Below, in pieces: positions 14,338 to 21,849 of a stretch of 64,000 nt of DNA. Under the pieces are notes generated by a model, which was not told where the DNA came from, made no database searches, and saw only the letters and a list, made by a program, of their open reading frames with translations. The stretch covers positions 26,816 through 90,815 of the forward strand of contig CAZFEK010000009.1 of assembly GCA_964517465.1 (NCBI GenBank). Direction: 5' to 3'. The translations under genes were made by a program, and so were the position numbers. The stretch comes from JACPUX01 sp964517465 (lineage in GTDB: Bacteria; Pseudomonadota; Gammaproteobacteria; Burkholderiales; Casimicrobiaceae). Position 1 is the first letter of the stretch. Every line of letters starts with the position of its first letter.

Positions 14338-17070
14338 TCAGCTCGCGACTGGCAGCGTGAACCGGAAGACGCTGCCGCCCTGGGGATTAACTTCTACCCA
14401 CAGCCTGCCTTGGTGCAGCTCGATGATCGACCGGCAGATATTGAGACCCATGCCCATGCCCTCGGCTTTGGTGGTGTAGAAGGGTTCGAACAAGCGTGCC
14501 ATGGCTTCTTCGCGTATGCCCGAGCCGCGATCGATGACGGCAACCGAGACCCAATCGGAGCCGGTTAACTCCGCGTCGAGCTTCAAGATTCGCAGCGACG
14601 GCGGCGTGTTGTCCATGGCGTCGAGTCCATTGCGCACGAGATTCAGGAGCACCTGCTCGACCATGATGCGGTCTGCCAGAACCAAGGGCAGGTCGGCCGG
14701 AACGTTGAGCACGATGCGCGCGCCTCTTTTGCTGGCGGCGTTTTCCGCGACGCTGGCGGCTTCTTCCAGAATATCGCCGACCGCCACCGGCGCTTTCTGC
14801 GGTTCGCTTTTTCTGACGAAGTCGCGCACCCGGCGGATGATCTGGCCGGCGCGTTCGGCTTGGGCGCTGGCCTTTTGCATGGTGCGCAGCAGTTCCTCGC
14901 GATTGAAACCCTCGCTTCTGAGGCGGCTGACGCAACCCATACTGTAGTTGGCGATGGCCGCGAGCGGTTGATTGAGCTCGTGAGCGAGCGTCGAGGCCAT
15001 TTCCCCCATGGTGATCAGGCGCGAGGTGCGCTGCAGACGCTCCAATTGCTGACGGCTCATTTCCTCCGCCAATTTGTGTTCGGTAATGTCGGTTGCCACT
15101 TCCATGCGCACGTTGCGGCCATCCACCCATTTGATCGTGCGGGCGCGCAAATGGTACCAGCAGCCGTTGACCGGGTGCTGGATTTCGGCATCGACGCTGG
15201 CCTCGGTGCCGGCGGCGACGTCACCCGGAATTTGCTCGCGCAAACACTCCCAAGGACTCAGGCTTGTTTCGACATGTTCCGGCTCACAGCCAAAAGTGCC
15301 GCGGGCGGAGCGGTTGGCGTAATAGAGCCTGCCGTCGGCCAGATCCGCCACGGTCACGGCCGCGTCCAGGCCGTCGAGCACGGCGACGAAGCGCTCGTGG
15401 GAGGCCTTGAGCGCCTCTCGCGAGCGCTTTTGCTCGGTGATGTCGGTAATCGAAGCCATCCAACCGGTTTGTTTGCCGTCTGCGGCGATGAGCGGCGAGG
15501 CATAAACGCGCACGTCGAAGCGTTCGCCGTCGGGGCGCATGAAAACCGCCTCCATGCCCGAGGCCGGGGCGGTGCCGGCCAGCGTTTGCTCCAGACAGCG
15601 CCGATCGATCTCTTCGGCTTCGGGAGCCCAATAGGGGAAGGGCGGCCGGCAGCCGATCAGGTGCGCTTCGGGAAGACCCACCATGCGGCAAAAAGCCTGA
15701 TTGACGTAGGTGATGCGGCCTTCGAGGTCGGATGCGCGCATGCCGGTAAGGATGGAGTCCTCCATCGCCTTGCGAAACCCGTAGGCCGCGGCAAGCGCCT
15801 GTTCGTTCTCCTTGCGGTCGGTGATGTCGTGCGCCACCGCAAAAAGTAAGCCTTCCTCCACGGCCGGATTCACCGACCAGAGCAGCCAGCGGTAACGCCC
15901 GTCGGCGCCGCGGCAGCGGTTCTCGAAATAAGTCGAAGGTTCGCCGGTGGACAGCTTTTTCAGCTCGGCCCGGGTTGCTTCGCGATCATCGGGGTGCACC
16001 AGATCCAGGGTGGGTTTGCCCAGGAAAGATTCGCCGCTGTAGCCGAGGATGCGCTCGAAAGCGGGGTTGACGCGGCGAAAAGTGCCATCGAGCGAAAGCA
16101 CGCAAAGCATGTCCAGCGACAGATTGAACAAGCGGTCGCGCTCTTGTTCGGCGGCGCGGCGCCCGCCCATGTGTCGGCGCAACATCCAAAGGCTCCAGAT
16201 GATGGTGACCGACAAGCCCAGAATCAGCGCCGTCAGCATCTGCTGCGCAAAGCGCGATTCGGTGCGCAAGGACGTGACCTGCAGCTTCAGGCCTTTGCCC
16301 AGCGGCTCGAAGGGAATCTCCTGGGTCAGGGCGGGATCATCCAGGGTTGCGCCGGCTCGGGTGCCCAATAACTTTCCTTCGCGGTCGATCAGGGCAAGCT
16401 GGTACTTGTCGGTGAACCACGGCGGCGCCAGATGCAGCAGCAGGCCCGATACGCTGTAGGCGCCGGAAAAAGTGCCGCGGAAGAGTTTGTCTTCGTAAAT
16501 TGGAACGTGAATTTCGATGGTGGCGCTGCCGTCGGCGCGTTGTGCGACTTCGCCATAAGGCGCCTCGGGTCGGTCGGGCAGGAAGGGGTCACTGTAGGTC
16601 GGGCGCGCCGTTTCGCGCGCCCGGCGAAAGGCGTCGTCGGAGGGGCCTCGCGGCAAACGCTCCCCCACCAGGCGAGCAGTGGTTTCGAAAGGGGCCGACC
16701 AGCGGATCAGGGTGTTTTCGCCCACCCAGACGATGTTTTCCAACTCCGGGTTGTTGGCCATGTGCTGCGAAGCGCGCAGCAAAAACGAGTCCGGATCCAA
16801 CGTGCCCTGCGCCATTTCATTGGCGAATTGGGTGAGAACTTCCTGGTTGGCTTGCAGATGCAGGCGTATGGTCTGCTCCGCCCATTGAATGTCGCGCACC
16901 AACGCCGCGCGCTGTTGTTCGGTCTCTTGCCGATGCAGCACATAAACCAGCGCGCCCATGGCCAGGATGAAAGAAACGACGGCGACGTTGGGTAACAGCC
17001 AAATCGCGGTGCGGTCGAGCGGCCGCCGGCCCCCGGCGGTGACGGCGGTCGGCTGCGGTCCCTCAGGCAT
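14338..17070 (-). CDS. Membrane-bound multi-PAS sensor histidine kinase
   Basis: 910 residues. Transmembrane helix 1 lies at about 22-45 and helix 2 at about 278-297, bracketing a periplasmic sensing domain of some 230 residues. Three PAS domains follow (about 312-430, 435-555 and 560-680; typical pieces are RVNPAFERILGYSGESFLGK and ITYVNQAFCRMVGLPE). The HisKA H-box is STLAHELNQPLAAIANYSMG, and the ATPase domain has the N-box NLVRNGLDAM, the G1 box VIDRGSGI and G2 GMGMGLNICRSII. This layout is the FixL/DctS/TtrS-like class that pairs with FixJ regulators. It is co-transcribed with an upstream periplasmic binding protein (two-base gap), suggesting that the loaded binding protein, or its ligand, is the input. 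Confidence 0.93.
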   Translation of the reverse strand: MPEGPQPTAVTAGGRRPLDRTAIWLLPNVAVVSFILAMGALVYVLHRQETEQQRAALVRDIQWAEQTIRLHLQANQEVLTQFANEMAQGTLDPDSFLLRASQHMANNPELENIVWVGENTLIRWSAPFETTARLVGERLPRGPSDDAFRRARETARPTYSDPFLPDRPEAPYGEVAQRADGSATIEIHVPIYEDKLFRGTFSGAYSVSGLLLHLAPPWFTDKYQLALIDREGKLLGTRAGATLDDPALTQEIPFEPLGKGLKLQVTSLRTESRFAQQMLTALILGLSVTIIWSLWMLRRHMGGRRAAEQERDRLFNLSLDMLCVLSLDGTFRRVNPAFERILGYSGESFLGKPTLDLVHPDDREATRAELKKLSTGEPSTYFENRCRGADGRYRWLLWSVNPAVEEGLLFAVAHDITDRKENEQALAAAYGFRKAMEDSILTGMRASDLEGRITYVNQAFCRMVGLPEAHLIGCRPPFPYWAPEAEEIDRRCLEQTLAGTAPASGMEAVFMRPDGERFDVRVYASPLIAADGKQTGWMASITDITEQKRSREALKASHERFVAVLDGLDAAVTVADLADGRLYYANRSARGTFGCEPEHVETSLSPWECLREQIPGDVAAGTEASVDAEIQHPVNGCWYHLRARTIKWVDGRNVRMEVATDITEHKLAEEMSRQQLERLQRTSRLITMGEMASTLAHELNQPLAAIANYSMGCVSRLRSEGFNREELLRTMQKASAQAERAGQIIRRVRDFVRKSEPQKAPVAVGDILEEAASVAENAASKRGARIVLNVPADLPLVLADRIMVEQVLLNLVRNGLDAMDNTPPSLRILKLDAELTGSDWVSVAVIDRGSGIREEAMARLFEPFYTTKAEGMGMGLNICRSIIELHQGRLWVEVNPQGGSVFRFTLPVAS

Positions 17071-17072
17071 TG

Positions 17073-18278
17073 CTAGTTCCGGGCCGCGACCTTCTTGCGT
17101 TCCAGCAGGCTCTTCTTTTCGTCCTCGTCATATGCATAAACCACTCGCCCGTTGCGCACTTCGCCCATCACCGGCATGTTCAGCGTGATCGCTTCGTGAT
17201 CTGTCGAACTAAAAGGCCTATGGTAGCTGGTTATGACCCCATAGACGGGTTTCTGCAAGTCCTCGAGGGCAAGCCGGAGTTGGTTTCCATCGGTGGACTT
17301 GGCCTGGCGCAGCGCGGCAAAAAGCAACCACATCGAATCATACCCCTGGGCGGCGGAAACGGCCGAGGCCATGCGATCGACCCCATAGGCGCGATGATAA
17401 GCCATGATGAAGGCGGTGCGCCGCAGGTTGTTGGCTTCTTCGATGAAGGTTTGGGGCATGCGCGCGCCATCGGCATTTTTGCCTGCGGCCTCGATGAAAT
17501 TGGCCAGAGACAGCGTCCAGCTTCCGGTGATGGGCACCTTCCATCCCATCGCTGTTCGGTCATTGGCGAGGGCTGCCAATTCGGGGCCGATGCCATAGGT
17601 CAGGAGAATCTGAGCGCCGGCTGCGCGAGCGCGAAGCAGCTGCGCGCGCAGGTCCCGATCGCCGATGTTGAAGGATTCCACGGCCACCGGCTGCACTTTG
17701 CGCTGGGCGAGGGCTCGCTCCAGCATCTCCTTGCCCTGCTGGCCATAAGGCGTGGCGTCGTGAAAGATCGCCACTTTGGTCAGCCGCCGCCGCTCCACGG
17801 TGTCGACGACGATCATCTCGGCTTGAATGTGGTCTCCGGCTGAATTGCGAAAGACAAAGTTCTGCGCGTGCTGCGGCGGCAAGAACTGGCGGGTGATGAT
17901 GGCGCCGGTGGAGACATTGTTGATCACCGGAACGCGCGCCTCCTGGTACACCTTTTGTGCCGCCAGCGCGACCCCGGTGTTGATGAAGCCCAGTGTGGCA
18001 ACCACCTTTTCCTTTTCCACGAGTTCCCGGCTAATCTTGAGGCCGATCTCCGGGTTGGCCTGGTCGTCCCTTTCCACGAGCTCGATCAGGCGGCCATCCA
18101 CGCCGCCGATGTCGTTGATCTCCTTGGCCGCCAAGCGCACGGCGTCGCGCATGGAAAGACCCATGGGCGAAGAGCCGCCGGTAAAAGGCCCGGAAACGCC
18201 GATTCGGATAGGCGCCGCGGATTGCGCGCCGGCGACAGGGGCAAACAGAAGAAGCAAACCAAAGAACAGGGCGCGCAT
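17073..18278 (-). CDS. Periplasmic ABC-type substrate-binding protein (branched-chain amino acid/amide type)
   Basis: 401 residues with a clear signal peptide (MRALFFGLLLLFAPVAGAQS) followed by a Peripla_BP_6-type fold: PIRIGVSGPFTGGSSPMGLS, then AAKEINDIGGVDGRLIELVE and INTGVALAAQKVYQEARVPV. No permease or ATPase genes accompany it. Instead it heads an operon with a histidine kinase and response regulator, so it may serve as the periplasmic sensor of that system rather than as a transporter part. The ligand cannot be read from sequence. It is a paralogue of the divergently transcribed protein at 18502-19668. Confidence 0.88.
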   Translation of the reverse strand: MRALFFGLLLLFAPVAGAQSAAPIRIGVSGPFTGGSSPMGLSMRDAVRLAAKEINDIGGVDGRLIELVERDDQANPEIGLKISRELVEKEKVVATLGFINTGVALAAQKVYQEARVPVINNVSTGAIITRQFLPPQHAQNFVFRNSAGDHIQAEMIVVDTVERRRLTKVAIFHDATPYGQQGKEMLERALAQRKVQPVAVESFNIGDRDLRAQLLRARAAGAQILLTYGIGPELAALANDRTAMGWKVPITGSWTLSLANFIEAAGKNADGARMPQTFIEEANNLRRTAFIMAYHRAYGVDRMASAVSAAQGYDSMWLLFAALRQAKSTDGNQLRLALEDLQKPVYGVITSYHRPFSSTDHEAITLNMPVMGEVRNGRVVYAYDEDEKKSLLERKKVAARN

Positions 18279-18501
18279 GGGAGGTCTCGAATCGGGGAGG
18301 CGCCAAGGAAAACACAGGCCGCCAAGCGCAAGAAATGCGGGATTTCCCTAACCCCGCGCCCCTGGCGGCAGCGGGCGAGATTGGTTATGGTTGCCCTGGA
18401 TCGCGTCGAGGAGTCGTCACCAGCAATGGAGGCAGTGTTTTTGCCTCGCAGGACATGGAGAGGAACGATTCCCGGCGGCGTTACCGAGGAGGAAACACCG
18501 G

Positions 18502-19668
18502 GTGAAAACGCGCGCCTCTGTGCGAGCTTTTTTTGTTGCGCTGCTGTGCTGCGGCTTGGCGCGAGGGACGGAAACGCCCATCCGCATCGGCGTTTCCGGG
18601 CCTTTTACCGGCGGCTCTTCGCCCATGGGCATTTCGATGCGCAATGGCATCCGCCTCGCCGCCGAGGAGATCAACGCGCAAGGCGGACTTTTGGGCCGTC
18701 GCGTCGAATTGGTGGAGCGCGACGATCAGGCCAACAACGAGCTGGGACGGAGGATAGCCGAAGATTTGGTCAAACGCGAAGGTGTCATCGCCGCCGTCGG
18801 CATCGTCAATACCGGCGTGGCGCTGGCCTCGCAGAAGGTGTATCAGGAAGCGCGTATTCCGGTCATCAATGCGGTGGCCACCGGAAGCATCATCACCCGG
18901 CAGTTTCGCCCGCCGGAGCATCCGGACAACTATGTGTTTCGCGTTTCGGCCAATGATCTCATTCAGTCGGCGATGATCGTGCGCGAGGTGGTGGAGCGCA
19001 TGGGCAAAACGCGCCTGGCCATCCTCGCTGACTCGACCAACTATGGCCAGCTCGGCCGGGCCGACGTGGAGCGGGCGCTCAACGCGCGGGGACTGGTGCC
19101 GGTGGTGGTGGAGAAATACAACATCCGGGACCTCGACATGACGCCGCAGTTGCAGCGCGCGCGCGCGGCGAACGCCGAAGCGGTGATCACCTATGGGATC
19201 GGTCCGGAACTCGCAACCATCGCCAACGGCATGGCCAAGATGGGCTGGCGCGTGCCCATCGTCGGGAGCTGGACTTTGGCCATGGAAAATTTCATCGAGC
19301 GCGCCGGCCCCAACGGCAACGGTGCGCGTATGCCCCAGACCTTCATTCAAGCGCCGGACACGGAAAAGCGCAAATCCTTCATCGTTGCTTACCAGAAGCG
19401 TTACAAAGTGCAGCGCATGTCCTCGGCCGTTTCCGCCGCCCAGGGCTATGACGGCATGCTGCTGCTGGCCGCGGCCGTGCGCCAAGCCGGCAGCACTGAG
19501 GGGCCGCGCATTCGTGAGGCCCTGGAGAACCTGCAGGCGCCGGTGGAGGGGGTCATAGCGCTTTACCAGCGCCCGTGGACCCGCGAGGATCACGAAGCGA
19601 TCAAACCGGAGATGGTGGTCATGGGGGAAGTAAGAGATGGCCGCGTCGTGCGGGCCGCGACTCACTAG
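18502..19668 (+). CDS. Second periplasmic ABC-type substrate-binding protein (paralogue)
   Basis: 388 residues starting at GTG 18502, preceded at eight bases by GAGGAGG (18487-18493), which decides the start over upstream frames. The signal peptide is KTRASVRAFFVALLCCGLAR. The mature region PIRIGVSGPFTGGSSPMGIS is almost identical to the neighbouring protein on the minus strand, and similarity continues through INTGVALASQKVYQEARIPV to the C-terminus. The two genes are divergent across 223 bases and probably arose by an inverted duplication. It may be a target of the adjacent two-component system, for example as the transporting copy. The 3' end overlaps the convergent thiamine-diphosphate enzyme gene by four bases. 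Confidence 0.87.
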   Translation: MKTRASVRAFFVALLCCGLARGTETPIRIGVSGPFTGGSSPMGISMRNGIRLAAEEINAQGGLLGRRVELVERDDQANNELGRRIAEDLVKREGVIAAVGIVNTGVALASQKVYQEARIPVINAVATGSIITRQFRPPEHPDNYVFRVSANDLIQSAMIVREVVERMGKTRLAILADSTNYGQLGRADVERALNARGLVPVVVEKYNIRDLDMTPQLQRARAANAEAVITYGIGPELATIANGMAKMGWRVPIVGSWTLAMENFIERAGPNGNGARMPQTFIQAPDTEKRKSFIVAYQKRYKVQRMSSAVSAAQGYDGMLLLAAAVRQAGSTEGPRIREALENLQAPVEGVIALYQRPWTREDHEAIKPEMVVMGEVRDGRVVRAATH

Positions 19669-21452
19669 TCTCTTTGGTTCCGGCTTGGCCGGCTTAAGTT
19701 GAAGGGCGGCGGCTCGTCGGGGTCGACGTGCACGTCGATCAGGGTGGGCCGCGGGTAGGCCAGTAGATCGGCCCATGGCAGCGCCTGAAAGCTCATGCGA
19801 TCGCGCACGCGAAAACCCTCGATGCCGAGGGCGCGCGCCTGCATGGCGAAATCCACCGGGGGCAAGGTGACCGCCGTTTCCGGCAAACCGGCGCGCCGCT
19901 GCAGGTGGCGAACCATGCCATAGGCGCCGTCATTGAGCACGATCAAAATGAACGGAAGCTGTTCGACGCGGGCCACCGTCAGCTCCTGGCTGCTCATCAG
20001 ATAACTGCCGTCTCCAGTGAGGCAAACCACCGGCCCGTCTTGGCGGGCTCTGGCCATGCCGATACCGGCGCCGATCGCCCAGCCCATGGGGGAGAAATCG
20101 GTGGTCACCTGTAGCCAACTGCGGTGGCGGGTGCGCCTTTCAGGCACTTGCTGCGGCGGCGCCGAAGCAAGGCGCAGGGGCGTGCGGCGGTTGCGTATGG
20201 CCAGGCTGTGCACCGCCCAGGCGGTGCAGCTACCGGCATCGGCAACGACCCGGGTCCCGGGCGGGCAGAAACTGGAGAGCGCTTGCAAAACTTCCTCGTG
20301 AGCGATCGGTGCGCCCGGTTCCAGGCGCCGTTTCGCCGTTTCCGGTCCGAGAAATAACGGTCCGGCTACCGGGGCAGGCGCGCCGCCTTGCAACTGGACC
20401 AGCCCCTCGCGCATGGCGCGCGCAATTGCGCCCAAATCACCTTTCACCTGCAAGCGCGCCATCGGCGCATGCAGGAAGTGCTCCTCGCAGTCGTCGATTT
20501 GGATGAGGCGCGCATTGAGAAGCAGTGACGATCCCCCGCCGGTATTCCATTCCGTGAAGCGAGCGCCGAAGCTGACGATCAGATCGGGCTGGCGCTCCAG
20601 AAGTCGGGTTGCGCAGAAGTGGCCGCCAAAACCGAATACGCCGGCAAAAAGGGGATGGCGAGGATCGATCAAGCCTTTGGCATGCGGGAGGGTGACAAAG
20701 GGCTGGCCGATTTGTTGCGCCAGGGCGACGATGGCTCCGGCGTCACGGCCGCAGCCGCTGCCGATGACCCAAACCACGTTCGTGGCGGCGGCGATTTCTT
20801 CGATCACGCGGTCCAGCGCCGGCAGCGCATCGACACTGCGGGCGGCGAGCAGAGCCGGCAATGCAGCTTCGGCCTCGGACGCTGGCTCCCGCATCATGTC
20901 CACCGGGATGGAGAGGTGAACCGGACCGCGCGGGGACTGCTGGGCGCGCAGAATTGCCGCTTTGAGTTTGGGCAGAAGCTGCTCCGGGTGGGTGACCAGG
21001 GTGTCGTAACGGGTGCAGGGCCGAAGCATGGCAATGGCGTCGATTCCGGCGCAGCTCGAGTCCTGGAACGCGCCGCGGCCATGGGTGGCCTGGGGCGGCT
21101 GTCCGGTAATCACTAGCAGCGGGATTTCGTTGGCGTAGGCGCAGGCCACGCCGGTGATGAGATTGGTGATCCCGGGGCCGGTGGTGGCGCAAACGACGCC
21201 CAGGCGACTGGTCTCGCGCGCGTAGCCGTCGGCCATGAAGGCGGCACCGCATTCATGGCGCGCCACCACGGCGCGCGGCCCGCCAACCTCCTCGCTGCGC
21301 GCCAGTGCTTGGAACAAAGGGTCGATGGCGGCGCCGGGAACGCCGAAGACATACTCGACCCCCAGCTCGGCGAGGCAGGAGACGATACGATCGGCAAGCG
21401 CGCTCGTCCTTGCGTAGGGGGCGCGCGCTTCATGGAGCGAGGTAGGCAGCAT
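19665..21452 (-). CDS. Thiamine-diphosphate-dependent enzyme, acetolactate synthase-like (function uncertain)
   Basis: 595 residues. The N-terminal pyrimidine-binding domain has EYVFGVPGAAIDPLFQALAR and the catalytic Glu in ARHECGAAFMADGYA. A central domain follows (VVWVIGSGCGRDAGAIVALA). The C-terminal cofactor domain carries the GDG...ND motif: CLTGDGSYLMSSQELTVARV...VLNDGAYGMV. It differs from true IlvB-type acetolactate synthase where the latter has a QMWA segment (here AGSCTAWAVHSL), so a 2-oxo-acid decarboxylase or related activity is as likely. The start at 21452 is supported by AGGAG eight bases upstream. A 52-codon ORF precedes it in a leader shared with the TonB receptor gene at 54 kb; an arginine-catabolic role (AruI-like) is speculation from that link. 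Confidence 0.85.
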   Translation of the reverse strand: MLPTSLHEARAPYARTSALADRIVSCLAELGVEYVFGVPGAAIDPLFQALARSEEVGGPRAVVARHECGAAFMADGYARETSRLGVVCATTGPGITNLITGVACAYANEIPLLVITGQPPQATHGRGAFQDSSCAGIDAIAMLRPCTRYDTLVTHPEQLLPKLKAAILRAQQSPRGPVHLSIPVDMMREPASEAEAALPALLAARSVDALPALDRVIEEIAAATNVVWVIGSGCGRDAGAIVALAQQIGQPFVTLPHAKGLIDPRHPLFAGVFGFGGHFCATRLLERQPDLIVSFGARFTEWNTGGGSSLLLNARLIQIDDCEEHFLHAPMARLQVKGDLGAIARAMREGLVQLQGGAPAPVAGPLFLGPETAKRRLEPGAPIAHEEVLQALSSFCPPGTRVVADAGSCTAWAVHSLAIRNRRTPLRLASAPPQQVPERRTRHRSWLQVTTDFSPMGWAIGAGIGMARARQDGPVVCLTGDGSYLMSSQELTVARVEQLPFILIVLNDGAYGMVRHLQRRAGLPETAVTLPPVDFAMQARALGIEGFRVRDRMSFQALPWADLLAYPRPTLIDVHVDPDEPPPFNLSRPSRNQRD

Positions 21453-21462
21453 CTTCTTTCTC

Positions 21463-21621
21463 CTAAGCCGGAAGTGCCGAAACCAAATAGGGCCGCCCAT
21501 AGGCAGCGAACGGCGAACCAACCCTCGTACTAACAAGGGCAGAAGCCCCTTGTGCATCCCCCGCCAGGAACCGGGGGGCGCGTCCCCACGCAAATCCCCC
21601 AAGACCGGCGCTTCGATTCAT
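21463..21621 (-). CDS. 52-aa leader ORF (copy A) upstream of the thiamine-diphosphate enzyme
   Basis: Starts ATG 21621 with GGAG six bases upstream and ends TAG ten bases before the next gene's ATG. It begins MNRSAGLGGFAWGRAPRFLA, continues GDAQGASALVSTR and SPFAAYG, and ends SALPA. A same-length ORF at 54137-54295 (before the TonB receptor) is identical at about 27 of 52 positions, including W12, LAGD at 19-22, QGAS at 24-27, LV at 29-30 and SPFA at 36-39. Several differences are synonymous third-position changes, supporting translation. No signal peptide or known domain is recognised. It is normally hidden as the tail of a long spurious frame antisense to pyc. It may be a regulatory leader peptide or a real small protein. 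Confidence 0.65.
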   Translation of the reverse strand: MNRSAGLGGFAWGRAPRFLAGDAQGASALVSTRVGSPFAAYGRPYLVSALPA

Positions 21622-21626
21622 CGCTG

Positions 21627-21650
21627 CTCCAAGAGTGCGAAAACCTGGAG
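21627..21650 (-). promoter_or_regulatory. Hairpin enclosing the ribosome-binding site of leader ORF A
   Basis: CTCCA (21650-21646) can pair with TGGAG (21631-21627), the latter being the Shine-Dalgarno of the 52-codon ORF. The equivalent place in copy B has TCTC pairing with GAGA: the bases differ but pairing and sequestration of the ribosome-binding site are kept. This suggests translational control of the leader ORF. Confidence 0.45.
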
Positions 21651-21696
21651 CGTCGGTGAGAAGAGGAAGTCCCTGGACACCCTCATGTCTTATGAC

Positions 21697-21724
21697 AGTG
21701 TAATGGAATTTTATGACAAAGCAA
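21697..21724 (-). promoter_or_regulatory. Predicted promoter of leader A/thiamine-diphosphate enzyme operon
   Basis: On the minus strand TTGCTT (21724-21719) is followed after 16 bases by TACACT (21702-21697). The same two hexamers at the same spacing occur before leader copy B (54522-54495), and both spacers contain AAATT(C/T)C. Two direct repeats TGTCATAA, 21 bases apart (complement of 21690-21697 and 21711-21718), overlap the A promoter only and could bind an activator. Confidence 0.5.
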
Positions 21725-21777
21725 TAGCCCCGAGGCGCGAGCAGCCCGGGGGAAGCTTGAGCGGATAAGACCAATGC

Positions 21778-21810
21778 TGCAGTGCAAATAACAGGTAGAA
21801 TTTCACTGCA
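21778..21810 (+). promoter_or_regulatory. Inverted repeat around the -10 of pyc, candidate operator
   Basis: TGCAGTG (21778-21784) and CACTGCA (21804-21810) are exact reverse complements 19 bases apart. Between them is TAGAAT (21796-21801), a good -10 hexamer 49 bases before the pyc ATG. No good -35 is at the normal distance, which would fit an activated promoter. A regulator binding both half-sites would cover the promoter. Confidence 0.4.
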
Positions 21811-21849
21811 ACTCTCCCCCGTCGAATCCTCTCCTTTCCGAGACCGAAC

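Noticed and set aside
18279..18501. Possible third copy of the 52-aa leader module upstream of the second binding protein
   Set aside because: Compared by eye, it has neither the promoter hexamers nor the LAGD/QGAS codons.
19665..21452. Naming the thiamine-diphosphate enzyme ilvB (acetolactate synthase)
   Set aside because: No small subunit gene (ilvN) or ilvC is adjacent, and the usual QMWA-like segment is absent, so a generic name is safer.
21690..21718. TTATGACA direct repeats as a PhoB box
   Set aside because: The repeat resembles half of a Pho box, but spacing is 21 rather than 11/22 bases and the intermediate units do not match; kept only as a note under the leader A promoter.
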